Source of the DNA: Paenibacillus sabuli
GTDB taxonomy: Bacteria; Bacillota; Bacilli; Paenibacillales; Paenibacillaceae
DNA: 64,000 nt
Reading direction: 5' to 3'
Assembly (NCBI RefSeq): GCF_014705605.1
Contig: NZ_JACXIZ010000007.1
Location: forward strand, 124,001-188,000
The notes beneath the pieces are model-generated. The model saw nothing but the letters and a program-made list of their open reading frames with translations. It searched no databases and was not told where the DNA came from. The position numbers were made by a program, and so were the translations under genes. Positions 1-7,235 of the stretch are shown here, in pieces (the first letter of the stretch is position 1; every line of letters begins with the position of its first letter).

Positions 1-145
1 GCGCCGTGTCCGGCTCGACGCGCGGTACCTTGTAGGACAGATCCTTGTTCTTCGTGCGGCGCTCCTTCTGCCATTGCCGCAGCTCCGCGAACGACTTGAT
101 GTTGGACGAGCCGTCCGTATTGACGTATCTTCTTTTCGGCATCAT
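1..145 (-). CDS. MBL-fold metallo-hydrolase, N-terminus only (runs off the window)
   Basis: Only the first 48 codons are present; the gene continues to the left of the window. The start is placed at the ATG at 145-143 (protein begins MMPKRRYVNT) because an AAAGGAGA ribosome site lies just upstream at 151-158 with a 5-base gap. The visible region has a basic, KERR-type stretch followed by a DLSYKVP-like segment. From memory, this resembles the N-terminus of NAPE-PLD-like metallo-beta-lactamase-fold hydrolases of Bacillales. No zinc-binding HxHxDH motif is visible because it would lie beyond the window edge, so the family call is tentative while the gene call is firm. Confidence 0.45.
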   Translation of the reverse strand, partial: MMPKRRYVNTDGSSNIKSFAELRQWQKERRTKNKDLSYKVPRVEPDTA

Positions 146-420
146 GCGCATCTCCTTTGCAACCGTCAGGCGCTTGATCCCGGCCAGGGCGGCCTGCCCG
201 CGTGTGCTTTTGGTCTAAGTATAAAGCGCCGAAGGCCTGCTCACAAGGCAGCGCCGAGTAGCACCAGACTCTCGTCACGATTGCGAACGCATGCCGACTG
301 CCCAGGATGCGCGCCGTGTCCCGTTGACGCGGCCGGGTCGCGCGGACGCATGGGGGTCAGACAGACGCATGCCGGTTGGGCGGGGGCGCGACGATGCAGC
401 GAGACAGGCCACAGCTGCCC

Positions 421-545
421 GGAGTTGCTCGGACGCGCGGCGCTGCACGAACCCGACCACGGCTGCTCGGGATTGCCGAACACGTGGCGCTGCACGAACC
501 CGACCACGGCCGCTCGGGGCTGCTCGGACGCGCGGCGATGCATCT
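421..545. repeat. GC-rich tandem repeat, about 47-48 bp period, about 2.5 copies
   Basis: The segment GCTGCACGAACCCGACCACG recurs with an offset of 47 bases (starting near 443 and 490), and the flanking TGCTCGGACGCGCGGCG recurs again near 521-537. Open frames across the repeat exist in several frames but look like by-products of the GC-rich repeat; none resembles a known protein. The rest of 146-565 is GC-rich spacer in which I see no gene. Confidence 0.6.
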
Positions 546-565
546 GCCTCCTCCCCTCTACGCGG

Positions 566-748
566 ACTGTAAAAGTGCAGCTATTTTATATGGAAATCAG
601 CTTTTCGCCCTTTTCAAATGTAAAAATACAGTTATTTCATCCGTATTTCGCATTTTACAGGAAAATACGATCAAATAACTGTACTTTTGCAGTTCATTCA
701 ATCGTGTCGGCCGTTAGCAATCAAAAGAACTGTACTTTTGCAGTTCAT
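566..748. repeat. Four degenerate copies of a short dispersed repeat (ACTGTAC/AAAAGTGCAG type)
   Basis: AACTGTACTTTTGCAGTTCA occurs at 677-696 and again, identical, at 728-747. Related, weaker copies lie near 566-586 (ACTGTAAAAGTGCAGCTATT) and 617-640. Each core reads CTG-N8-CAG, so the unit is partly self-complementary. The repeats fill the AT-rich part of the spacer in front of the broken beta-helix gene. I see no gene in 546-824. Confidence 0.65.
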
Positions 749-824
749 CAGCGAAACAGCGGCGCCAGTGATGGTGATGCGGTTAGAGATAGCCCAGACG
801 GCGGCAGCCGTTTCCCCATCGCTT

Positions 825-2188
825 CTACAGATCCGTCTCGGCCTCAATCGTGCCCGGCCCGGCGACGAGCCGCGCCTCGAATGCCTCGTGACGAGGCATG
901 CTGCCCCAGGCCCGGAGCACGATGCGCTTGCCGGGCACCTCGTTCTCCACCAGATTCATCGCGCCCGCGTAGCCATAGCTGCCCCCCGCCAGCTGCAGCC
1001 GGGTGACGCCGTAGTCGGACATCGCGCGGTTGCCGCGGAAGACGATCGGATTGTCGCGGCAGTGGCTCGACGTCACGGCAATCGCGTCGATCGGCGTGTT
1101 GATCGCGAGCAGCGGCTTGGCGTGCTCGTGCAAGACGCGCACCTGATCGAAGACGAGCTGCTCCTGCAGCGGCACCGGTGCGCCCGGGTAGTAGGAGCGG
1201 CTGAAGCGGTCGTTGTCGAAGTGCACGGAGAAGGCGGTGCGCGCCTTACGCAAAAAGATGTTGCGGAAGGTGACATTGCGCACGCCCGCGGTATACGTGA
1301 CGTCGCTCTGCACCATCGCCCAGGCGATCCCGTCCAGCTCCTCCGTGCCTTGCAGATGGACCGGGCGCGTATGCGACGTATACACCTTCCCGTCCGGGTC
1401 CGCCTTGACCCGGTACAGCCGGCCCTCGGAGACGACCGTGTCCGACTTCTGCACCTGCATGCCCGCCGTCTAATCTGTCCAAGCCCCGGCCAGGATGCGG
1501 CAAAAATAGCCGACGGTCCCTTCATTCGCGTCGTCGCGCGCGAGATCGTGACAGTTCTCGATTACGCCGTCCTCGATCCAGCCCAGCTCCGGATTGCCGA
1601 CGTCGTAATCATGCGCATTGAGCGCCACCGCATCGTCATACGTCTCGAAGGTACAGCCCGAGATCAGGAAGCGCCGGCCCCGGCCGAGGTGGACGCCGTC
1701 CTTGTCGCCCTTGACGATGACGTCGCGGACGATCAGATCCTCGAAGGTGCAGACGTGAATCCCGTACTGGCGGCTGCCCAGATCGTAGCAGCGAAAGCGC
1801 TCGATCAGCAGGTCCCGGACATAGAAAAACGCAAGCTGTCCGTGCAGACCGAACACGTCCCGGAAGGTCCGCACGTCGATCCCGTTCACGCGGAGCTGCA
1901 GGTTGATTACTGATATATGCTCGTCCCAGGTCCGGCTCAGCGCGCCCTTGTTGAGCAGCACATGGGAGAACGGCCCTTCCTCGTAAACTTTTCCACGAAC
2001 ACTCCGTTGCCGCACACCAGCGACGTATGGCTCCCGATATATACCGTGCGGGCCAGCTTGTACGCCCCTGCGCGGCCGATGACGACCGTGCCTCCCTGGT
2101 CCAGGGCGCGCTGCAGCGCCGCCGCATTGTCCCGCCCGCTCGCCTCCGGGCAAAAGCCGTATGCTCCGGCATCGATAAAGCTCTCCAT
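825..2188 (-). pseudogene. Right-handed beta-helix (GH28-like / pectate-lyase-fold) glycan enzyme, disrupted
   Basis: Three pieces in the right order make one beta-helix protein of about 450 residues. The first (from ATG 2188, MESFIDAGAYGF, to about 1990) shows the usual N-terminal pattern for this fold, with DNAAALQRALDQGG and SHTSLVCGNGVF. The reading then shifts by one base near 1980-1995. The second piece (to 1470) carries GIHVCTFEDLIVRDV, GDKDGVHLGRG and TYDDAVALNAHDYD, typical beta-helix rungs with GH28-like Asp residues. An in-frame TAG at 1472-1470 then interrupts, and the same frame resumes (from about 1469 to 825) with more rungs (NVTFRNIFLRKA). One frameshift plus one nonsense codon indicate a dead gene, unless both are assembly errors. 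It is divergent from the AraC gene at 2525, which probably once controlled it. Confidence 0.75.
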
Positions 2189-2524
2189 TTGTACGTTCAG
2201 CTCCTTGTAGGCATGCCACGCATGCCGTTTTTGACGCAAAGGACGGCGCCAGCCACTGCGCCTTGACGCGCGACGCGCGGCATCCCGGCTGCCCGCCGCC
2301 TTGTCCCTGCGCGTACGCTCCCTCTCCGATGATCCGCTTGCACGGAAGCCGCACTACGTCCATCATACCCCCTCGTCTGCCGCTGTCCATATCCGATCCG
2401 CGCCTGTTCTATCCGATCTCTCGATCCTGCTTCAGGCTATTCTGGTATACTGGAGAAAAATAGCGGCGTGCTCGAAGACTTCTCCCCAGTGGCCGCTTCG
2501 AAAATGTCCCGGCAGGAGGCGCGT
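2189..2524. other. Divergent intergenic region between broken glycosidase and AraC regulator
   Basis: No gene seen. A possible -10 element TATACT lies at 2446-2451 reading towards the AraC gene; no convincing -35 was found. For the leftward gene, AAGGAG at 2206-2201 lies 12 bases ahead of the chosen ATG. Confidence 0.3.
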
Positions 2525-3370
2525 ATGGACACCGTCCACGACACACACGACACATCTGAATGGCCTTATGCTACGCTCGTCCCGACGCTGCATCATATCG
2601 TCGACCGCCGCGCGCACCGGAGCTGGCGCGTGCCAAGCGGCGTCCGCGCCTTTCACAATCTGCTGCTCATCGCCGGCGGCGAGGGGATCGCCTGGACGAA
2701 CGGCGTGGCGACGCCGCTCGAGCGGGGCATGCTCGTCTACCATCCGGCCCGCGAGGCCTTCGGGTACGAAAGCTCGCGCACGCAGTACCTGCATGTGCTG
2801 GGCGGCAACTTCAGCCTCGCCGCGCTGTCGCCGGGCAGCGAGCCGCCGCAGTGCGCGTCTGTGCCTGCACTGCCGCTGCCGACCTTCTCCCGGCCGGCCG
2901 GCTTCGAGCGGCTCCTGCGTCTTTTTCGCGAGCTGCATCTGGCCTGGGGCACAGGCGCGGAGAGCGGCATGCTGCGCAGCCGCGGGCTGTTCATGCTGCT
3001 GCTGGACGAGCTGCGCCCGTTGACGCTGCCAGGGAGCGCGACGCCCCGCACCCGTGAGCGGGTGCAAGAGGCGGCGGCCTATATGGAGACGCACTATATG
3101 CGCAAGCTGTCCCTGGAGACGGTCGCCGCTGTCGCGGGGCTCTCGCCCTCTTACTTCGGCCAGCTCTTCCGCCGGCAGACTGGCACGACGCCTGTCGACT
3201 TCCTGCACGACATCCGTCTTCACCAGGCGACGCTGCTGCTGCAGCAAGGCTGCTCCGTCGCCGATGCCGCGGCGCAGACGGGCTATGGCAACGCCTTTTA
3301 TTTCAGCCGCGTCTTCAAAAAAAAGAAGGGCCTCAGCCCTTCCGAATATATGCAGCTCGCGCATCAATGA
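2525..3370 (+). CDS. AraC-family transcriptional regulator (cupin + HTH)
   Basis: About 281 residues. The N-terminal half has a cupin-like sensor region (GVRAFHNLLLIAGGEG, then LERGMLVYHPA), and the last 100 residues hold the two AraC helix-turn-helix motifs, with LSLETVAAVAGLSPSYFGQLF and the signature GYGNAFYFSRVFKKKKGLSP. The start is the ATG at 2525 because AGGAGG sits five bases upstream; longer in-frame starts at 2468 and 2504 lack such a site. It faces the broken beta-helix gene at 825-2188 and converges on the next AraC gene at 3422. By family habit it would sense a sugar and activate the neighbouring glycan gene, which is now dead. Confidence 0.85.
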   Translation: MDTVHDTHDTSEWPYATLVPTLHHIVDRRAHRSWRVPSGVRAFHNLLLIAGGEGIAWTNGVATPLERGMLVYHPAREAFGYESSRTQYLHVLGGNFSLAALSPGSEPPQCASVPALPLPTFSRPAGFERLLRLFRELHLAWGTGAESGMLRSRGLFMLLLDELRPLTLPGSATPRTRERVQEAAAYMETHYMRKLSLETVAAVAGLSPSYFGQLFRRQTGTTPVDFLHDIRLHQATLLLQQGCSVADAAAQTGYGNAFYFSRVFKKKKGLSPSEYMQLAHQ

Positions 3371-3421
3371 TAGACTGTCGCCCGGACCGGCCCCCTCTGG
3401 CACTGCCGTCCCATCACAGCC

Positions 3422-4579
3422 TCAGTCGCCCTGCCCGCCGTCACGCTCCAGCCGCCGCCGAAAACGATGCGGAGACTCGCCCATATGGCGCTTGAACAAC
3501 CGGCAGAAGTACGACGTGTTGGAGATGCCCACGCGCTCGGCGACGAGGCCGACCGGCAGCTCGCTCGTCGCCAGCAGATGACAAGCTGCCTTGATCCGGC
3601 GCGCGGTCAGGTAATCGCTGACGCTCTCGCCGACCTCCTGGCGGAACAGCGCCGACACATACGCCGGCGTCAGGTGCAGATGCTCCGCCAGCTCGCCCAG
3701 CCGGAAAGGGCGGTCGTAGTGCGTATTCAGCCATTCCATGGCGCGCTCGGCGTGGCTGTCGGGCCTGCGAACCGCGTGCTCGGCGACGCTCCCGTCCTCC
3801 AGGTACCGCCGCAGCAGCCCGAGGAAGCCGGCCACGAACAAGGCCTGATCCTCGCCCGCCGCCGCGCTGCCGCCCGCCCCCGTTCTCGAAGAGGCCGTCT
3901 CCCCGCCGCCGGTCGTCCCCGCTCCCGAATATCCTACATTACCACCGGCAGCCCCACGGCCTGCGCCTGCGCTGCTCCTCGTACGATCGTCTTCCTGGCC
4001 TTCGCCGCCCACCGCTTCATCTTCGTCTTTGGCCCCGTCTCCGCCTGCCGCGTCGCTGTTGATCGCCTCACGGCCCCGGTCTTCGTCGTCTCTCGCGTCG
4101 CCCTCGTCGTCATCGGAGGCGCGGCTGCGGACGGCCTCGATGGCCTCGGAGCCGCCTTCGTCGCCCAATTGCCGGAGCGCCAGCGCCAGTGGATGATCGG
4201 CGTCGACGCCCGCGAGCCATTGGCAGGTCCACTGCCGCTTCCACAGCTGGAGGTGAAAGGCCGCCAGCTGCGGGAACGGCGCCAGGTAGGCATGCAGCCA
4301 GATCGGGTCGTAGACGAAAAACGAGCGGATATACCGCGCATCACCCACCGGCCGCATGCTCAGCTTGTGCAACTGGAATGGCTGGAAGAACAGCAGCGTG
4401 CCGCTGCCGACCGCCACGGACCGGCCCTCGATCACCACCTGGCCCGCTCCGCGTTCGACATATAGCACTTCGATGCCCTCGTGCAGATGCGTGATATCTT
4501 TATATTCCGAGCCGCCGGAGCGGCGGAATGCGCTTTGGAACGGCTCGCGGCTAAGCGCCAGCGGCGCGGACCTTCTCAT
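3422..4579 (-). CDS. AraC-family transcriptional regulator with a long acidic insert
   Basis: 385 residues. Residues about 25-110 form a cupin sensor (HLHEGIEVLYVERGAGQVVIEG, then GTLLFFQPFQLHKL). The C-terminal 100 residues carry the AraC double HTH (FRLGELAEHLHLTPAYVSALF and VGISNTSYFCRLFKRHMG). Between them lies an unusual stretch of roughly 100 residues rich in Asp/Glu, then Gly/Ala/Ser, with no recognisable domain. Related AraC proteins run near 280-300 residues, so the extra length is all insert. The frame stays open, so the gene is probably functional. It is convergent with the AraC gene at 2525 and divergent from the isomerase-oxidoreductase-heparinase operon at 5060, which is its likely target. 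Confidence 0.85.
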   Translation of the reverse strand: MRRSAPLALSREPFQSAFRRSGGSEYKDITHLHEGIEVLYVERGAGQVVIEGRSVAVGSGTLLFFQPFQLHKLSMRPVGDARYIRSFFVYDPIWLHAYLAPFPQLAAFHLQLWKRQWTCQWLAGVDADHPLALALRQLGDEGGSEAIEAVRSRASDDDEGDARDDEDRGREAINSDAAGGDGAKDEDEAVGGEGQEDDRTRSSAGAGRGAAGGNVGYSGAGTTGGGETASSRTGAGGSAAAGEDQALFVAGFLGLLRRYLEDGSVAEHAVRRPDSHAERAMEWLNTHYDRPFRLGELAEHLHLTPAYVSALFRQEVGESVSDYLTARRIKAACHLLATSELPVGLVAERVGISNTSYFCRLFKRHMGESPHRFRRRLERDGGQGD

Positions 4580-4675
4580 ACGAATCGCTCCCCTCCTACG
4601 GATCGCTCCCCTTCATACGGATCGCTTCCACTTCATTCGGGCTACTCCCTCATGATACGGATTGCTTTCTCATCA
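4576..4675. repeat. Short imperfect tandem repeat (about 17-20 bp unit)
   Basis: Five degenerate units of the type CATACGGATCGCTCCCCTT follow each other just upstream of, and slightly overlapping, the start of the AraC gene on the minus strand. Because the repeat covers the expected promoter and ribosome-site region of that gene, it could be repeated regulator half-sites or simple slippage expansion. The sequence alone does not decide this. Confidence 0.5.
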
Positions 4676-4770
4676 TTTCCCCTCTTCTGACGCACCGCGT
4701 TGTGCGCATCATCGTAACGCAGCAACATTTTATCACAAAAGAGGGCGACACGGGACGTCCAATTCCCGGT

Positions 4771-4840
4771 ACGATAACGGCAACGCCTCGCCGTGAGCTG
4801 CGCGGTCGCAGCCGGTGCGATAACGGCAATGCCTCGCTGT
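4771..4840. repeat. Direct repeat pair, CGATAACGGCAACGCCTCGC type
   Basis: CGATAACGGCAACGCCTCGC at 4772-4791 recurs with one difference (CGATAACGGCAATGCCTCGC) at 4818-4837, both followed by a CGTG/TGTG box. The pair lies in the gene-free interval 4580-5059, upstream of the isomerase operon. Confidence 0.55.
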
Positions 4841-4860
4841 GTGCGACGCGGCCACATCCT

Positions 4861-4994
4861 GTAACGGACATCAGAGCACCTTAGACGCATATTTTGGCCG
4901 TCTGCCGACTTTAACGGACATGAGCGACGCTTAGAGGCACTTTGGCGGCGAAATGCCTCTTATCCGATGCGCTAAGCGTCGCTGGTGTCCATTA
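4861..4994. repeat. Direct repeats (TAACGGACAT...) forming a long imperfect inverted repeat
   Basis: TAACGGACATCAGAGCACCT at 4862-4881 is repeated in variant form at 4912 onward (TAACGGACATGAGCGACGCT). The second copy (4912-4934) is matched by an inverted copy at 4972-4994, pairing 20 of 23 positions around a loop of about 37 bases. On either strand the RNA could fold into a strong hairpin. There is no T-run after it, so it is not a standard terminator. It lies about 65 bases upstream of the isomerase start. Confidence 0.55.
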
Positions 4995-5059
4995 GAATCT
5001 CGAATGTGTGGCTAAAAGCTAGCCGCAAGCCTGGCCGTAAGAAAGGAGCGACTGATCGA

Positions 5060-6169
5060 ATGAAACTCGCCATTGTCACAGACGAGCTGACGCAGCAGCC
5101 GGAGGAGGCCGTGCGCGCGGGCCTCGCGATGGGGCTGCGTCATTACGAGCTGCGCACGGTCCTTGGCCGCCGCGTCCCCGACGACGCGGCGCAATTGACG
5201 CCGATGCTGGCGGAACTGAAATCACGCTATAACCTGGCATACACCGCCCTCTCGCCCGGGCTGTTCAAGTGCGAGCCTGACGCCATGACGCTCGAGGCCC
5301 AGCTCCGCGACAGACTCGAAGCCTCGATTGCCATGGCGCAGGAGCTGGAGATCGGCACGATTGTCTGCTTCGCCGCGGTGGACTTCGAGACGCACCGTCC
5401 CGCCGAGCTGCGCGCGGCTGTGCTGCCCTATCTACGGCGCGCGGCGGAGCGCTTGGACGAATGCGGCATGACGCTCGCCGTGGAGACCGAATTCATGAGC
5501 GGCTGCGAGACGGCGCAGGACGCCGCCAAGCTGATCGCTGCGGTCGATAGCCCCGCCTTCAAGGTCAATTGGGACCCGGCCAACGCCTGGATCGCCGGCG
5601 AGTCGCCGCTGACCGGCTATCTCTCGATTCGCCGCCATATCGCGGGCATCCACGTCAAGGACGCCTTCACGACAGCCTGGCGCGGCCGCAATCCGTTCGC
5701 CGTGCTCGGCGAAGGCCGGCTGCCGTGGGCGGATATTCTGAGCGCCTATCTGCAGGACTACCCGCCCGGCTCCGCGCCGGCCCCGGTGTTGACGCTCGAG
5801 ACGCATGTCGAGCCGCTGATCGCCTGCTCGGAGCGGAGCATCACGCGGCTGCGGGAGCTGCTGGCAGGCCACGGGCCGCTGCCGGGGCAGACGACTGGCG
5901 CGCGCGCCGAACAAGCGGCACCCCCTGCGAGCGGTGCCGTCGCCTCGGACGATACAGCAGCGGGAGATGTAGCAGCCGCATGCCGAGAAGGCGCGGCGGC
6001 GCGTGCAGACGGCGACGGGAACGACGCGAGCCCTGCGCGTAGCGCGGATCGTGCAACAGGCGCAGCATCCCCCGCGCGCATCGAACGGCCGGATCGGGCG
6101 GCTGCCGATGCCCTGGATGTCAGCCCCGACGCAGCACGCGGCTCCAATGCAAGGAGGTACGACCAATGA
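5060..6169 (+). CDS. Sugar phosphate isomerase/epimerase-like TIM-barrel protein with a disordered tail
   Basis: 369 residues from the ATG at 5060, which follows AAGGAG at 5043-5048. Residues 1 to about 275 are a xylose-isomerase-like TIM barrel: MKLAIVTDELTQQ at the first strand, ETEFMSGCE, NWDPANAW and HVKDAF carry the usual metal- and substrate-site residues. Such proteins isomerise or epimerise sugars or sugar acids; the substrate is unknown here. The last 95 or so residues are a low-complexity Ala/Gly/Asp/Arg tail with no domain, absent from typical members of about 270-280 residues. The stop overlaps the start of the next gene (ATGA at 6166-6169), so translation is coupled to the oxidoreductase and heparinase-like genes that follow. 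Confidence 0.85.
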   Translation: MKLAIVTDELTQQPEEAVRAGLAMGLRHYELRTVLGRRVPDDAAQLTPMLAELKSRYNLAYTALSPGLFKCEPDAMTLEAQLRDRLEASIAMAQELEIGTIVCFAAVDFETHRPAELRAAVLPYLRRAAERLDECGMTLAVETEFMSGCETAQDAAKLIAAVDSPAFKVNWDPANAWIAGESPLTGYLSIRRHIAGIHVKDAFTTAWRGRNPFAVLGEGRLPWADILSAYLQDYPPGSAPAPVLTLETHVEPLIACSERSITRLRELLAGHGPLPGQTTGARAEQAAPPASGAVASDDTAAGDVAAACREGAAARADGDGNDASPARSADRATGAASPARIERPDRAAADALDVSPDAARGSNARRYDQ

Positions 6170-7230
6170 CCGCTCATCCCCATCCCCCATCGCTCCCGCC
6201 GCTGCGCGCCGCCCTGATCGGGGCCGGCCAAGTGGCGCGGGCGATGCACATCCCCGCCCACCTGGCGCTAAGCGGATCGCGGCTGCAGACAATCGTCGAT
6301 CGCGACATGGACGCCGCCCGGCAGCTCGCCGAGCGGCATGGCATCCCGGACGCGACTGACCGCTATGAGCGGGTGCTCGCCGATCCGACGATCGACTGGG
6401 TCGACATCGCCACGCCCAATGCGACGCATCTGCCGCTCGCCCTGGAGGCGCTGGAGGCAGGCAAGCATGTGCTGGTGCAGAAGCCAATGGCGCCGACCGC
6501 CGCGGAGGCAAGACGGATGCTGGAGGCCGCCCGGCGGCACAAGCGCCATCTCGACGTCTTCATGTGCTTTCGCGGCGATTCCGCGATCCGCGCGCTCGGC
6601 GGGCTGCTCGCGGACGGCGCGTTCGGCCGGCTGATCTCGCTGCGCGGCAAGATGGTCTCCGCTAGCGCCCGCACGGCTCCGCCCTCCGGCTGGCGGCAGC
6701 GCGAGCAGAGCGGCGGGCTGCTCCAGCTCGGCATCCACATGCTCGATCTGCTGGAGCTGCTCGGCGGGCGGGCCCGCTGGATTGCGGCACATACGGCGCG
6801 CGGCTTCTCCGCCTCGGACGGCGATGACGCCGCCTTCGTCTGGCTCGGGCTCGAGGGCGACGCGACCGCGGTGCTCGAGACGGAATATTGCGCCTATGTC
6901 ACGCCGGAGACGCCGCTCTACACGCTCGAGATCAACGGCACGCACGGTCACGCACGCTACCGGCTGGAGACCGGCGCGCTCGAGATCCGGCTCGCGGACG
7001 AGGCGCCAGTCGGAGCGTACACCTGCCCCGGCGGCGGCGCCGCTGCGCACCTGACCTTCGCCCACACGCTGGGCGGAGCGGCCATGTCCGTCATGCACCA
7101 GCAGTTCGCGGACCGGCTGCACGGCGCGCCGGACTACAGCGGCGCGCTGGCCGGGATTCGCGCACTGGAATTGCTCGAAGCCATACAATCCGCGGCCTCC
7201 TCGGGAAGCCGCATCCAACTGGAGGCCTGA
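6166..7230 (+). CDS. Gfo/Idh/MocA-family NAD(P)-dependent oxidoreductase
   Basis: 354 residues. The N-terminal Rossmann fold shows LIGAGQVARAMHIPAH (nucleotide loop), a VDIATPNATHLPLALEALEAGKHVLVQKP segment in which the catalytic-dyad Lys sits in QKP (usually EKP), and a C-terminal alpha/beta substrate domain with GGLLQLGIHMLDLLELLGG, where the Gly...His pattern matches the family's GGGALxDxGxH motif. Members oxidise or epimerise sugars and inositols using bound NAD(H). It overlaps the upstream isomerase by four bases and is followed after five bases by the heparinase-like gene, so the three form one operon for processing an imported sugar or unsaturated uronate. Cytoplasmic; substrate not deducible. 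Confidence 0.9.
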   Translation: MTAHPHPPSLPPLRAALIGAGQVARAMHIPAHLALSGSRLQTIVDRDMDAARQLAERHGIPDATDRYERVLADPTIDWVDIATPNATHLPLALEALEAGKHVLVQKPMAPTAAEARRMLEAARRHKRHLDVFMCFRGDSAIRALGGLLADGAFGRLISLRGKMVSASARTAPPSGWRQREQSGGLLQLGIHMLDLLELLGGRARWIAAHTARGFSASDGDDAAFVWLGLEGDATAVLETEYCAYVTPETPLYTLEINGTHGHARYRLETGALEIRLADEAPVGAYTCPGGGAAAHLTFAHTLGGAAMSVMHQQFADRLHGAPDYSGALAGIRALELLEAIQSAASSGSRIQLEA

Positions 7231-7235
7231 TCCGC

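Noticed and set aside
421-545. The 47-48 bp repeats as origin iterons or an integron attC array
   Set aside because: Only about 2.5 copies, no replication-protein gene or AT-rich stretch, and no integron core sites.
74-1006. Long open frames on the plus strand over the repeat-rich left spacer
   Set aside because: They run across GC-rich tandem repeats and antisense to the beta-helix gene, lack ribosome sites and show no family resemblance.
687-1913. 408-residue plus-strand open frame
   Set aside because: It is antisense to the beta-helix gene pieces, whose residues are clearly those of a real protein. High GC produces such long shadow frames.
2432-3403. 323-residue minus-strand open frame opposite the first AraC gene
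   Set aside because: The AraC HTH on the plus strand is unmistakable; this frame is its complement and has no domain.
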